Shown piece by piece: positions 53,804 to 62,189 of a stretch of DNA of 64,000 nt. The notes below the pieces were generated by a model that saw only the letters and a program-made list of their open reading frames with translations, was not told the DNA's origin and searched no databases. A program made the translations under genes and the position numbers. The DNA is from an uncultured Eubacteriales bacterium (GTDB lineage Bacteria > Bacillota > Clostridia > Oscillospirales > Oscillospiraceae), in assembly GCA_900546255.1 (NCBI GenBank), contig URCB01000001.1, positions 1 through 64,000 of the forward strand, given 5' to 3'. Position 1 is the first letter of the stretch. Every line of letters begins with the position of its first letter.

Positions 53804-53846
53804 AAAAACGAGGCCAAGTCGCCTGGTTGGGAGACTTGACCTCGCT
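53804..53846 (-). terminator. ridA terminator
   Basis: Stem CGAGGCCAAGTC / GACTTGACCTCG (53809-53820, 53833-53844; one mismatch) followed on the minus strand by TTTTTATG. It separates ridA from sbcD. Confidence 0.8.
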
Positions 53847-53869
53847 TGGATTATGGGGAGAAACACCCG

Positions 53870-54244
53870 TTACCGGGTGGCGATGACCTCGATCTCCACC
53901 AAGGCATCCTTGGGCAGGCGGGCCACGGCAAAGCAGGAGCGGGCAGGCTTATGATCCCCGAAATACTGGGCATAAATCTCGTTGAAGAGGGAGAAATCCT
54001 CCATATTGGACAGGTAGCAGGTGGTCTTCACCACGTCCTTCAACGTGAGGTTGGCAGACTTCAGGATAGAAATGATGTTCTCCAAGGCCTGGACGGTCTG
54101 AGCAGCCAGACTGTGCGCCATAGCGCCAGTGTCAGGGATGAGGCCCAGCTGACCGGAGAGGAAGATCAGCCCATTGGCTTCGATGGCCTGGGAATAGGGG
54201 CCGATGGCCTCAGGGGCCTTCTCAGTGTGCAGAATTTCCATCAT
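53870..54244 (-). CDS. ridA: RidA-family reactive imine deaminase
   Basis: 124 residues, YjgF/YER057c/UK114 family: IGPYSQAI, LFLSGQLG-like block, and the substrate-binding Arg in SCFAVARLPKDALVEIE. Hydrolyses enamine/imine by-products of PLP enzymes. Confidence 0.94.
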   Translation of the reverse strand: MMEILHTEKAPEAIGPYSQAIEANGLIFLSGQLGLIPDTGAMAHSLAAQTVQALENIISILKSANLTLKDVVKTTCYLSNMEDFSLFNEIYAQYFGDHKPARSCFAVARLPKDALVEIEVIATR

Positions 54245-54605
54245 AGTGAACGCGTCCTTTCTTTCTGATATCCATATTTTGCCGCGTCCTGAGGCCGCGC
54301 TCAGGACCCGTTTGTGTACTATGCCGTCTTATATTCCCTTAAATTTTACCCTACCTTTTCTTATGACGCAAGTACCTTTGTCTTTCCCAGAAAAACCTTG
54401 GCGAGAGATACAAAAACGTTCCGTTCTTCTCCCCTCCCCTTTTTCCAATTCTGACAAGAAATTTTCCGCTCCCAACACTCCCTCTCCCTTGCCTGCCTTG
54501 TTGCCCTATGCTAGAATAGAAACAATCCCTTCCCGATTGCGCCCGGCGGATCTCCAGATCCGCGGCCCGAGGGAAGCCCATCGACCAAAGACAGGAGTGA
54601 TTACC
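54245..54605. promoter_or_regulatory. Divergent ridA/proC intergenic region with proC promoter
   Basis: The region contains TTGCCT (54489-54494), 17 bp, TAGAAT (54512-54517, extended TGC) as a proC promoter on the plus strand; an 8-bp hairpin GTCCTGAG / CTCAGGAC (54286-54307) in the presumed ridA leader; and GCGGATCT / AGATCCGC (54547-54564) in the proC leader. Apart from these I see only AT-rich sequence. Confidence 0.6.
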
Positions 54606-55406
54606 ATGGAATATACCTTTGGCCTCATCGGCAGCGGCAACATGGGGGGCGCCATCGCCCATGCCGTGAGTCAGACCACAAAAGCCGGTATTCTCGCGGA
54701 CCACAACCCGCAGCGGGCCCAGAGCCTGGCAGAGGAGCTGGGTTTTGCCCACGGCACCAACGAAGTGGTCGCCCAAAACAGCCAGTACCTCTTTCTCGGC
54801 GTAAAGCCCCATTTGATGGGGGGAATGCTGGCAGGCATCCAGCCCGTCCTGGCTGCCCGTCAGGATTCGTTCGTGCTGGTCACCATGGCAGCTGGTCTGG
54901 CCATTGAACAGATCCAGCGCATGGCCGGGGGCCCTTATCCCGTCATTCGCATCATGCCCAACACCCCAGTGGCTGTGGGGCAGGGGGTAGTGTTGTATCA
55001 CGCCAGTGAGCAGGTCAGCCAGGAGCAGGTGGACAAGTTCCTCCAGCTCATGGAAAAGGCAGGTGGCCTCTATCCTCTGGAAGAATCCCTGATGGACGTG
55101 GGGGCCGCCGTCTCCGGCTGTGGTCCTGCCTATGCCTACTTGGTACTAGACGCCATGGCCGATGGAGGGGTGGCCTGCGGCTTGCCCCGCGCCGATGCGG
55201 TGCGCTTTGCCGCGCAAACCCTTCTGGGGGCAGCCCAGATGGTGCTGACCACCGGCAAGCACCCAGACCAGCTTAAAAATGAGGTGTGCAGCCCCGGCGG
55301 CAGCACCATCCAAGGGGTGCGCACCTTAGAGCAGAGGGCTGTCCGTGCCGCGATGATGGATGCTGTCATCACGGCTTGCGACAAAAACGCAGCCCTTGGC
55401 AAGTAA
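54606..55406 (+). CDS. proC: Pyrroline-5-carboxylate reductase
   Basis: 266 residues. NADPH loop GSGNMGGAIA at the N-terminus; RIMPNTPVAVGQG, then AAVSGCGPAYAYL and the signature PGGSTIQGVRTLE. Last step of proline synthesis. ATG at 54606; the upstream open frame has no support. Confidence 0.96.
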   Translation: MEYTFGLIGSGNMGGAIAHAVSQTTKAGILADHNPQRAQSLAEELGFAHGTNEVVAQNSQYLFLGVKPHLMGGMLAGIQPVLAARQDSFVLVTMAAGLAIEQIQRMAGGPYPVIRIMPNTPVAVGQGVVLYHASEQVSQEQVDKFLQLMEKAGGLYPLEESLMDVGAAVSGCGPAYAYLVLDAMADGGVACGLPRADAVRFAAQTLLGAAQMVLTTGKHPDQLKNEVCSPGGSTIQGVRTLEQRAVRAAMMDAVITACDKNAALGK

Positions 55407-55432
55407 AACTCCTTGTCAGACCATTTTTTGAG

Positions 55433-55471
55433 AAAAAACGCACCGTGCCATCACGTCACGGTGCGTTTTTT
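55433..55471. terminator. proC terminator, bidirectional
   Basis: Fifteen-bp perfect stem AAAAAACGCACCGTG / CACGGTGCGTTTTTT with a 9-nt loop. T-runs on both strands. The stop codon of the convergent PAP2 gene lies inside this stem. Confidence 0.9.
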
Positions 55472-56038
55472 CGTCTTTGGTGGGTCCGGGGGTGTTTCCG
55501 GCCAGTGGGGGGAGATCCATTTCTGCCAGAGGGTGGCCGCCAGCCACCCGCAAAACACTCCAGTCGCCACACCACCCAACACGTCGGTCAGGAAGTGCAG
55601 GTAAAGGTACATCCGGGAAAATCCAATGCCCCCTGCCAGGGCCAAGGCAGGCCACCGCCCCTTCCAGCGATTGAGGAAGAGAACTGTCACCGCAGCGAAG
55701 GAGGCCGAGGTATGTCCCGAGGGGAAGGAGGGGTCCTGGGGTTCGGGCACCAAGAGCTGGACCATCTGATTCAAATCAAAGGGACGAACCCGATCCACCG
55801 CATTTTTTAGCAGGAGGTTACAAAGTACCAGGCTCAGGAGCAAAGCAATCAACACCTGTAAGCCGGTGCCCCGTTTGCCCCGCTGAAGCAGCAAGATGGC
55901 CACTGCCAACGCGATCCAGATGAGCCCGCCGTTGCCCAGGCTTGTGAGCACGGGCATCACTTCATCCCAAAACTCATTGTGGCAGTTGGTTTGAATCCAG
56001 TTGAGGATTCCCAATTCCGCCACAGACAGTGACGCCAT
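55451..56038 (-). CDS. PAP2-family membrane phosphatase
   Basis: 195 residues, about five helices, with the three PAP2 signatures KNAVDRVRPF, PSGHTSAS and SRMYLYLHFLTDVLGG. Candidates are undecaprenyl-diphosphatase or phosphatidylglycerophosphatase. The last residues (KKRTVT) are encoded by the proC terminator hairpin. Confidence 0.9.
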   Translation of the reverse strand: MASLSVAELGILNWIQTNCHNEFWDEVMPVLTSLGNGGLIWIALAVAILLLQRGKRGTGLQVLIALLLSLVLCNLLLKNAVDRVRPFDLNQMVQLLVPEPQDPSFPSGHTSASFAAVTVLFLNRWKGRWPALALAGGIGFSRMYLYLHFLTDVLGGVATGVFCGWLAATLWQKWISPHWPETPPDPPKTKKRTVT

Positions 56039-56078
56039 GCCACCGCCTCCCTTCTATCGATGGAGTTGCGGTGCTATT

Positions 56079-57197
56079 TTAGCACAGGATGGGGGAAGAC
56101 GCAAGGAAATCCCCACTTTTCCGATCGGGAAGCGCCAAAATCTCTGCGGTGATCCTCTCCGTAGCTGCCTGGGCAACGGAGAAATCCACATGGGGATGAT
56201 ACAGCTCCTCCAAGACATCATGGCAGGCTTTGGCCTGAGCCAGGTGCCCCATTCCCTCCGCCAACAACTCCTCGGCTACGCGGTCGGACAAGCGGAGGAA
56301 ACTGCGCCCCTCTTGCCAGGCCTCTTTTTCCACCAGACTTTCCGTGCGGATGGTCCGATACCCGTGACTCTGCTGCCAAGGCCCTGTGACAAAGGCCAGG
56401 GACAGCTGCGGAACCAACAAATGCTCCAGGCGGGCAGGTTCCTCCGGGCAGGGGCAGGCGATCACATCGCACCCTCCGGCGAGAAACCCTTTGCGAAGAT
56501 GCTCCAGCAGGATCCCAGCCAGGCCACCATCATCTTGGATCACATAGCCACGCTCACACAGCACCAGCACGGTTTTTTCCAGCAGCAACCGCCCCTGGCA
56601 AGTAGGGCCGCCTAGGAAACGCCGTTGTTCTTTCCCCGGTACTGCACCAGGGGATTTTAGCGTCTTTGTCAATAGGGCCATCGCCCGTTTCTCCGTTTTC
56701 TGAAGGGTTTCCTCCGTGTGGAGAGGGGTGGTTCCTCGGCGGCGGGCCTCCACGGCACCGGCAATCGCCCGATAGGCCTGCGGGTAGTAGGAGCGGTATG
56801 CCTGGACGGCGGCCACAATCTCCTGCCGCTGGGCGAACAGGGCCTTGCGGTCGTATCCCGCACCCAGGTCCACATAGTGGCCGGTGGCACCCACATACGT
56901 GGGGTCCATCACGTGGGGGGAAGTCCCGTCTACCACAGCAGCCCCCTTCCCCGGAATGTAGATTCCATCCAAGGAATCTGGGTCACCGGAACAGAGGATG
57001 TACTCCACGCCATACCCCGCCGCCAGGGCCGCTTGGGCCACCTGGGTCATGAGCGTAGACTTGCCGCACCCTGCCCCGCCTTTCAGGCAATAAAAGGCCT
57101 GGAGTTTTCGCTGGTCCACCCACCGGTCATATAGAGAAATAAAACCACCTGCGGCATTGGCCCCTAGGAAAAATTGGATTTGCGTAACATCTGACAT
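56079..57197 (-). CDS. P-loop NTPase, PRK06851-like
   Basis: 372 residues with one clear Walker A GGAGCGKST near residue 41 and two repeat-like halves. It resembles the PRK06851 group of predicted ATPases in spore-forming Firmicutes. A VMDPTYVGATGHYVDLG block is present near residue 96. Function unknown. 41 bp separate it from the PAP2 gene. Confidence 0.65.
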   Translation of the reverse strand: MSDVTQIQFFLGANAAGGFISLYDRWVDQRKLQAFYCLKGGAGCGKSTLMTQVAQAALAAGYGVEYILCSGDPDSLDGIYIPGKGAAVVDGTSPHVMDPTYVGATGHYVDLGAGYDRKALFAQRQEIVAAVQAYRSYYPQAYRAIAGAVEARRRGTTPLHTEETLQKTEKRAMALLTKTLKSPGAVPGKEQRRFLGGPTCQGRLLLEKTVLVLCERGYVIQDDGGLAGILLEHLRKGFLAGGCDVIACPCPEEPARLEHLLVPQLSLAFVTGPWQQSHGYRTIRTESLVEKEAWQEGRSFLRLSDRVAEELLAEGMGHLAQAKACHDVLEELYHPHVDFSVAQAATERITAEILALPDRKSGDFLASSPILC

Positions 57198-57283
57198 GTT
57201 GTAACCTCCCAGTCAAAGGATTGGTTTACTCCAGTGTACGCCGGAGGGGTTCCCTTGGACACCATCCCCTTGGGGCGGGTAAT

Positions 57284-57553
57284 TTACAGCCAGTCGTCGA
57301 TCACCTCCCGTAAAGTGCAAGGGGTTACGCCCCCGCGCGCCAGCATCTGTGCCAAGGACAGGATTCGCTCTGGACGCACGGTAATATCCAACACTTCCTC
57401 TCGCTCTCCAGTCTGGAGCATGGTGATGCAGACCCCATAACTTTCGCAAGAGACTGGAGGGGGAACGGTCCGCACCAAGATCCAGTACACACAGGTGGCT
57501 GGCCGGCCGATCTGGTTACTGAGATCGACCATGTCGTAAAACAGCTCTCTCAT
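57284..57553 (-). CDS. Small conserved protein, DUF6514-like
   Basis: 89 residues of mixed alpha/beta character: YGVCITMLQTGEREEVLDIT strand region and a C-terminal ILSLAQMLARGGVTPCTLREVIDDWL helix. The layout resembles the DUF6514 family of clostridia; the assignment is from memory and not certain. Ribosome site GGGAGGAAG upstream. Confidence 0.5.
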   Translation of the reverse strand: MRELFYDMVDLSNQIGRPATCVYWILVRTVPPPVSCESYGVCITMLQTGEREEVLDITVRPERILSLAQMLARGGVTPCTLREVIDDWL

Positions 57554-57910
57554 TCAATGTCTTCCTCCCAAATTTTATCATTTTGTAACCTTTTGTATTT
57601 TTATTGTAATGTCAAAAACTGCTCTTGGGAAGGATTTTCGTTCGTCGCCTTTCGACAGGGTTCGAGCCATTGTTCCGTTTTGCCAAGAAATATAGGTGTT
57701 TTAGCGGATTTTTCCCATTACAAATGTCGAAAACTTCTCCCCTTCTTTCTGTATTTTTACATCTTTTCCGACGAGGCTTCCAGCATTTTCCACGTCGTGC
57801 ACTGCCAGTCTCTCTCTGTCCGGCAAGGTTCGACAGCTTTCTGCCTTTGCCCCATCCTTTAGAATGATATGGCACAAAAATTTTTCTCTGACTCTTTCTG
57901 CATTTTTGGA
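57554..57910. other. AT-rich intergenic region before the tRNA genes
   Basis: About 360 bp with low GC compared with surroundings. TTGACA at about 57625-57630 (minus) lacks a matching -10. A minus-strand frame of 112 codons (57950-57612) has biased, basic composition and no ribosome site; I judge it not a gene. Nothing else seen. Confidence 0.4.
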
Positions 57911-57939
57911 TTGACAAGGAGGGCAAGCTGTGGTAGTAT
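57911..57939 (+). promoter_or_regulatory. tRNA-Ser promoter
   Basis: TTGACA (57911-57916), 17 bp, TAGTAT (57934-57939), about 35 bp ahead of the first tRNA. Confidence 0.75.
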
Positions 57940-57972
57940 AATTTTCGCATCTAACCGGGATCCCCTCCACAC

Positions 57973-58059
57973 GGAGAGATGTCCGAGCGGTTTAAGGAGC
58001 TGGTCTTGAAAACCAGTGACCCGAAAGGGCCGTGGGTTCGAATCCCACTCTCTCCGCCA
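57973..58059 (+). tRNA. tRNA-Ser (anticodon TGA)
   Basis: 87 nt including the encoded CCA. Acceptor stem GGAGAGA / TCTCTCC, anticodon loop CTTGAAA (TGA), a long variable arm of serine type, and GTTCGAATC T-loop. Confidence 0.97.
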
Positions 58060-58090
58060 ACTTTTATACAAAGCCGAACAATTCGGACTT

Positions 58091-58182
58091 GGAGAAGTAC
58101 CCAAGTGGCCGAAGGGGCTCCCCTGCTAAGGGAGTAGGGCGTGTTGAGCGTCGCGAGGGTTCAAATCCCTCCTTCTCCGCCA
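58091..58182 (+). tRNA. tRNA-Ser (anticodon GCT)
   Basis: 92 nt including CCA. Acceptor stem GGAGAAG / CTTCTCC, anticodon loop CTGCTAA (GCT), long variable arm and GTTCAAATC T-loop. 31 bp after the first tRNA. Confidence 0.97.
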
Positions 58183-58186
58183 AAAG

Positions 58187-58221
58187 AAACACCCTTGAAC
58201 GGTTTCGTTCAAGGGTGTTTT
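58187..58221 (+). terminator. tRNA transcript terminator
   Basis: Stem AAACACCCTTGAACG / CGTTCAAGGGTGTTT with a 4-nt loop and a T-run. Confidence 0.92.
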
Positions 58222-58297
58222 CTATCATTTCTAAATCTAGCCCACATCCCGGAACGGCATCCCGATCCATTCCCAATTGGAAAGGAGTTCTTCTCTC

Positions 58298-59008
58298 ATG
58301 GATGGTCTCACGCCCATACAAGCCCAGCTCTTTGCCCTGCAAGATCTCGGCTATCGCACCTTCCACTGTAAGCTGATGCCCACCGTAGACCCGGAGCGGG
58401 TCATCGGGGTCCGCACCCCTCAAATCCGTCAGCTGGCCAAACAGCTGTCTGGAACCCCGGAGGGCGAAGCGTTTCTGCAGGCACTCCCCCACCGGTACTA
58501 TGAAGAGAACAATCTCCACGGCGCCCTGCTCTCTCTGGGGAAGTCCTACTCCTGGGTGTTGGAGGGGGTAAACGCTTTTCTGCCCTATGTAGACAACTGG
58601 GCCACCTGTGACCTGCTTTCCCCCAAGGTGTTCCGCAAGCACTTACCAGAGCTGCGGAGGGAGATTCCCCGCTGGCTGGCAGATCCCCACCCCTATACCG
58701 TCCGTTTTGGCCTGGGGATGCTGCTGTCCTTTTACTGGGGGACCGACTTTCAGAGAGAATATTTGGACTGGGCCGCGGCCCTGCAGCGGGAGGAGTACTA
58801 TGTCAAGATGATGGTGGCCTGGTACTTCGCCACTGCCTTGGCCAAGGAGTATGCGGTGACCCTTCCCTACATCCAAGCCCACCGCCTGGATCCCTGGACC
58901 CACAACAAGGCCATTCAGAAGGCCGTGGAAAGTACCCGGGTTTCTCCAGAGCACAAGGCGTACCTCCGCACCTTGAAAGTGAAATCTCCCCCACAACCCG
59001 CCCTGTGA
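58298..59008 (+). CDS. DNA alkylation repair protein, AlkD-like
   Basis: 236 residues, HEAT-like helical repeats. GVRTPQIRQLAK, FLPYVDNWATCDLLSP and HNKAIQKAVEST fit the AlkD/DNA alkylation repair family that removes alkylated bases. ATG at 58298, with AAAGGAG 10 bp upstream. Confidence 0.9.
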   Translation: MDGLTPIQAQLFALQDLGYRTFHCKLMPTVDPERVIGVRTPQIRQLAKQLSGTPEGEAFLQALPHRYYEENNLHGALLSLGKSYSWVLEGVNAFLPYVDNWATCDLLSPKVFRKHLPELRREIPRWLADPHPYTVRFGLGMLLSFYWGTDFQREYLDWAAALQREEYYVKMMVAWYFATALAKEYAVTLPYIQAHRLDPWTHNKAIQKAVESTRVSPEHKAYLRTLKVKSPPQPAL

Positions 59009-59024
59009 GAAAGGATGTGTCCCT

Positions 59025-60059
59025 ATGCGCGCCTATACCTATGTTTCCCCCGGTACCCTTGCCTGGATGGACAAGCCGAAGCCTGTCCTCCAACATCCTC
59101 GGGACGCCATCGTCCGCGTGACCTTGGCCAGCATCTGCACCAGTGACCTGCATATTAAACACGGCGCTGTCCCCCGGGCGGTCCCAGGCATCACCCTGGG
59201 ACATGAAATGGTGGGCATCGTGGAGGAAGTGGGTTCCTCCATTTCCCGCCTTCACCCCGGCGATCGGGTGGCTGTGAATGTGGAGACCTTCTGCGGGGAC
59301 TGCTTCTTCTGCCGCCACGGGTATGTGAACAACTGTACCGATCCCAACGGCGGCTGGGCCCTGGGCTGCCGGATCGATGGCGGTCAAGCAGAGTATGTCC
59401 GGGTGCCGTACGCTGACCAGGGACTCACGAAAATCCCGGATGGGGTGTCGGATCGGCAGGCCCTCTTCGCCGGAGACTTGTTGGCCACCGGTTTCTGGGC
59501 CACCAGGATCTCCCACATTACGCCCGAGGACACGGTTCTCCTTCTAGGTGCCGGGCCCACAGGGTTGTGTACCCTCCAGTGTATCTTGTTAAAACAGCCC
59601 AAGGGCGTCATTGTCTGTGAAAAGTCCCCCCAACGCCGGGATTTTGTTCGACAGCACTACCCGCAGGTTATGGTCACTTCCCCGGAGGAAGTGCTTCCCT
59701 TTACCCTATCCCATACGGAGCACGGGGGCGCTGATGTGGTCATAGAAGCCGCTGGCGGGGAGGATACCTTTTTCCTGGCCTGGCAGTGCGCCCGCCCCAA
59801 TGCCCTGGTCACCATTGTGGCGATGTATGACACACCCCAGATCCTTCCGCTCCCGGAGATGTACGGGAAAAACCTCACCTTCCAGACAGGCGGGGTGGAT
59901 GGCTGCGATGTTCCAGAAATCCTCGCGCTCCTGGCCCAGGGAAAGTTAGACACCACGCCGCTCATTACCCACACCTTCCCCTTGAAAGACATTGAGGCCG
60001 CCTACGCTCTCTTTGAAAATCACCGAGACGGTGTCATTAAGGTGGCCATTGTTCCGTAA
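59025..60059 (+). CDS. Zinc-dependent alcohol dehydrogenase (MDR family)
   Basis: 344 residues: catalytic Cys in ASICTSDLH, GHEMVGIVEEVG, structural zinc site CGDCFFCRHGYVNNC and NAD loop LLGAGPTGL. 16 bp after the alkD-like gene. Substrate unknown; candidate sorbitol, threonine or secondary-alcohol dehydrogenases cannot be distinguished. Confidence 0.92.
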   Translation: MRAYTYVSPGTLAWMDKPKPVLQHPRDAIVRVTLASICTSDLHIKHGAVPRAVPGITLGHEMVGIVEEVGSSISRLHPGDRVAVNVETFCGDCFFCRHGYVNNCTDPNGGWALGCRIDGGQAEYVRVPYADQGLTKIPDGVSDRQALFAGDLLATGFWATRISHITPEDTVLLLGAGPTGLCTLQCILLKQPKGVIVCEKSPQRRDFVRQHYPQVMVTSPEEVLPFTLSHTEHGGADVVIEAAGGEDTFFLAWQCARPNALVTIVAMYDTPQILPLPEMYGKNLTFQTGGVDGCDVPEILALLAQGKLDTTPLITHTFPLKDIEAAYALFENHRDGVIKVAIVP

Positions 60060-60067
60060 GTGGAAAC

Positions 60068-60105
60068 AGCAAAGTCCGTCCCCAGAGGGGACGGACTTTG
60101 CTTTC
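60068..60105 (+). terminator. Terminator after the alcohol dehydrogenase gene
   Basis: Sixteen-base-pair stem AGCAAAGTCCGTCCCC / GGGGACGGACTTTGCT with a 3-nt loop and a TTTCTG tail. It also lies downstream of the convergent cotJC fragment. Confidence 0.85.
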
Positions 60106-60127
60106 TGTTGGGGGAACACCCCCCTAC

Positions 60128-60652
60128 TCAGCGGTCGAAGGCCGGGTTGGTATAATACACGTTTTTCTGGTCCAGCTGTTCCCGCACCTGCTGAATGGCG
60201 CTGCCAAAACGCTGGAAGTGGACGATCTCCCGCTCCCGGAGGAAGCGGATCACGTCGGTGACGTCAGGGTCATCCTTGGCCAGGCGGAGGATGTTGTCGT
60301 AAGTCACCCGGGCCTTCTGCTCGGCGGCCATATCCTCGGTGAGGTCACAGATGGGATCGCCCTTTACCCCAATGGAGGCAGCCGACCAGGGGAATCCCGA
60401 GGCTGCCGTGGGATAAATCCCCGCAGTGTGGTCCACAAAGTAGGAGGCAAACCCAGGGTTATTCTGGATCTGGTCGTCGGTGAGGTTCCGGGTCAACTGG
60501 TGAACAATGGCGGCAATCATCTCTAAGTGGCCCAGTTCCTCGGTGCCGATGTCTGTGAGCAGAGCCTGCACCGCCGGATAGGGCATGGCATACCGCTGAG
60601 AGAGGTACCGCAGGGAAGCCCCCAGCTCCCCGTCCGGCCCACCGGAGTGCAT
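60128..60652 (-). CDS. cotJC: 3' part of CotJC-type manganese catalase, interrupted at the 5' end
   Basis: The frame encodes a very CotJC-like protein from GGPDGELGASLRYLSQRY onward, including the Glu/His metal ligands in LLTDIGTEELGHLEM and AAEQKARVTYDNIL. Full-length members have about 30 further N-terminal residues before this motif; they are missing. Upstream codons read MHS and then non-family sequence to the stop codon of the serine recombinase at 60686-60688. The homologous part therefore begins at about 60643. The gene cannot give full CotJC unless the missing 5' part is rejoined. CotJC is a spore-coat protein. Confidence 0.85.
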   Translation of the reverse strand: MHSGGPDGELGASLRYLSQRYAMPYPAVQALLTDIGTEELGHLEMIAAIVHQLTRNLTDDQIQNNPGFASYFVDHTAGIYPTAASGFPWSAASIGVKGDPICDLTEDMAAEQKARVTYDNILRLAKDDPDVTDVIRFLREREIVHFQRFGSAIQQVREQLDQKNVYYTNPAFDR

Positions 60653-60685
60653 CAGGAGAGGATGTTGCCCTCGCAGTTTCCCTCC

Positions 60686-62104
60686 TCAGAGGGAAAACCG
60701 ATATGTCAGACGGACAACCCGATTGGCCCGGTCCCATACGCAGCGGGCCAGAATGCCCTGGGCAGCGCGATGTTTGGCTTGGATGTCTGTCTCTGGATCC
60801 TCTAAGGTGGACAGCACCTGTTCCCAACGCCTCCCGTCCGGTTCTGGTTCTCCTGCCTCCCAATCATCCAGTTTTTGTTGGAGCGCCGCTTCCTGGGCCT
60901 CCAGCTCCTTTTTGGCCACTTGGTACTCTGCCAGGCTCTCCACCCCACAGAGGAAGGCCTGACGCAGCCGTTGGATTTTCGTTGCCACCGCGACCTTCTC
61001 TCGTACAAGGTCCTGGTGTTCCCTGACTCGATCCGTCGGCACTGGGCACATGCTGAGCCCCTTTGCCAAGGCACTATCCGCCCGAAGGCGGTCCATCACC
61101 GCACGCGCTAAGACCTCTGCCCTCACATGTTGGGAGCAGGTGCACCTTCCTTTGGCATACCCGCCACACCGGAGGTAATGGGGCTGCACAAACACCAATC
61201 CCCCACCGCAGGCGGCACAGGTGGCCAGTCCTGCCAGCCAGTGCTTTCGGTCCCCCCAAGGCCGGGCATGTCGGGGCGTACAGTGGGTGTAGGCCGCCAG
61301 CCGTTCCGCTGCTGCTTGGAAGGTCTCCTGAGAAACCAGGGGCGGGTGGGCCCCCTCCACCTCCAACGGGGTTCCCTGTCCCCGCCCTTCTGGGTGCCAT
61401 CGGAGGGTCCCCAGATAGACCGGGTTGGTCAGGATATACTTCACCCGCCGGCTGTCGAAAGGATTGCCCCGGTGGGTGAGCACCCCCAGCTGCCGGGTCC
61501 ACCGGGCCAAGGCGGCCATGGACTCCCCTGCCAAAAAGCGCTGATACAGGGCTTGCACCACCCTGGCTTCCTCCTCCACCGGTACCAGGGTGTGCCCCTC
61601 CACTCGGTAGCCAAAGGGGGGCGCCGTTTGCAGCTCCCCCCGGCGGGCCTTTTCCACCATGCCCTTGCGCACCTCATCGGCCAGGTTGATGGAGTAGTAC
61701 TCCGCCATGGCCTCCAGCATGGCCTCTAGGATCAGGCCCATTCGGTCATCCTCTAGGTGCTCGGTGATGCTGATCACCTGCACTCCACACTGCCGGCGGA
61801 GGAGGGATTTGTAGACAATGCTGTCCTCCCGATTCCGGGCAAACCGGTCAAACTTATGGACGAGAATGGCTGTAAAGGGAGGTGGCTTTCCTTTGGCTGC
61901 GGCGATCATGGCCATGAAGGCCGGCCGGGTCTCCGCCCGCCGGCCAGAGATTCCTGCGTCCACATAGACGTGGGCAGGGTCTATGCTATAGCCGTGCTGC
62001 CTGGCATACCCCTCCAAGGCCCGCCGCTGGGCCTCCGGGGAGTACTCCGTCTGCTCCTCGGTGGACACCCGGATGTAGCAAGCCACCTGCTGTTTCGTTT
62101 CCAT
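60686..62104 (-). CDS. Large serine recombinase
   Basis: 472 residues: N-terminal resolvase domain with the catalytic Ser in CYIRVSTEEQ and the DRFARNREDS Arg motif; a recombinase domain with PPFGYRVEG and LTNPVYLGTL; a zinc-ribbon CAACGGGLVF followed by a second Cys cluster (RCGGYAKGRCTC); and a C-terminal coiled coil (about 345-435). This is the architecture of integrases of phages and skin-like elements. ATG at 62104 with AAAGGAGG. It ends about 40 bp before the CotJC-homologous sequence. Confidence 0.94.
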   Translation of the reverse strand: METKQQVACYIRVSTEEQTEYSPEAQRRALEGYARQHGYSIDPAHVYVDAGISGRRAETRPAFMAMIAAAKGKPPPFTAILVHKFDRFARNREDSIVYKSLLRRQCGVQVISITEHLEDDRMGLILEAMLEAMAEYYSINLADEVRKGMVEKARRGELQTAPPFGYRVEGHTLVPVEEEARVVQALYQRFLAGESMAALARWTRQLGVLTHRGNPFDSRRVKYILTNPVYLGTLRWHPEGRGQGTPLEVEGAHPPLVSQETFQAAAERLAAYTHCTPRHARPWGDRKHWLAGLATCAACGGGLVFVQPHYLRCGGYAKGRCTCSQHVRAEVLARAVMDRLRADSALAKGLSMCPVPTDRVREHQDLVREKVAVATKIQRLRQAFLCGVESLAEYQVAKKELEAQEAALQQKLDDWEAGEPEPDGRRWEQVLSTLEDPETDIQAKHRAAQGILARCVWDRANRVVRLTYRFSL

Positions 62105-62189
62105 CGCGCGCCTCCTTTCCCTCCACTGTATGCAGAACCTGGCAAGGAAAGGCCCCTCGGTGCATACCTTATACCGAGGAGGAAAAGAC
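62105..62189. promoter_or_regulatory. Divergent recombinase/small gene intergenic region
   Basis: 85 bp between the start codons of the recombinase (minus) and the small gene (plus). A CCTCGGTGCATACCTTATACCGAGG-like inverted repeat (CCTCGGT / ACCGAGG, about 62156-62180) precedes the GAGGAGG ribosome site of the small gene, and could be an operator or leader hairpin. Confidence 0.45.

Noticed and set aside
57612-57950. Minus-strand frame of 112 codons between the DUF6514-like gene and the tRNAs.
   Set aside because: No ribosome site, very basic low-complexity composition, and it runs over the tRNA promoter.
57973-58182. tRNA-Ser genes as attachment site of the nearby element.
   Set aside because: Both tRNAs are complete and followed by their own terminator; no duplicated 3' end was seen near the recombinase. 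The break is in cotJC.
60703-61026. Plus-strand frames opposite the recombinase.
   Set aside because: Shadows; no motif and no start signal.
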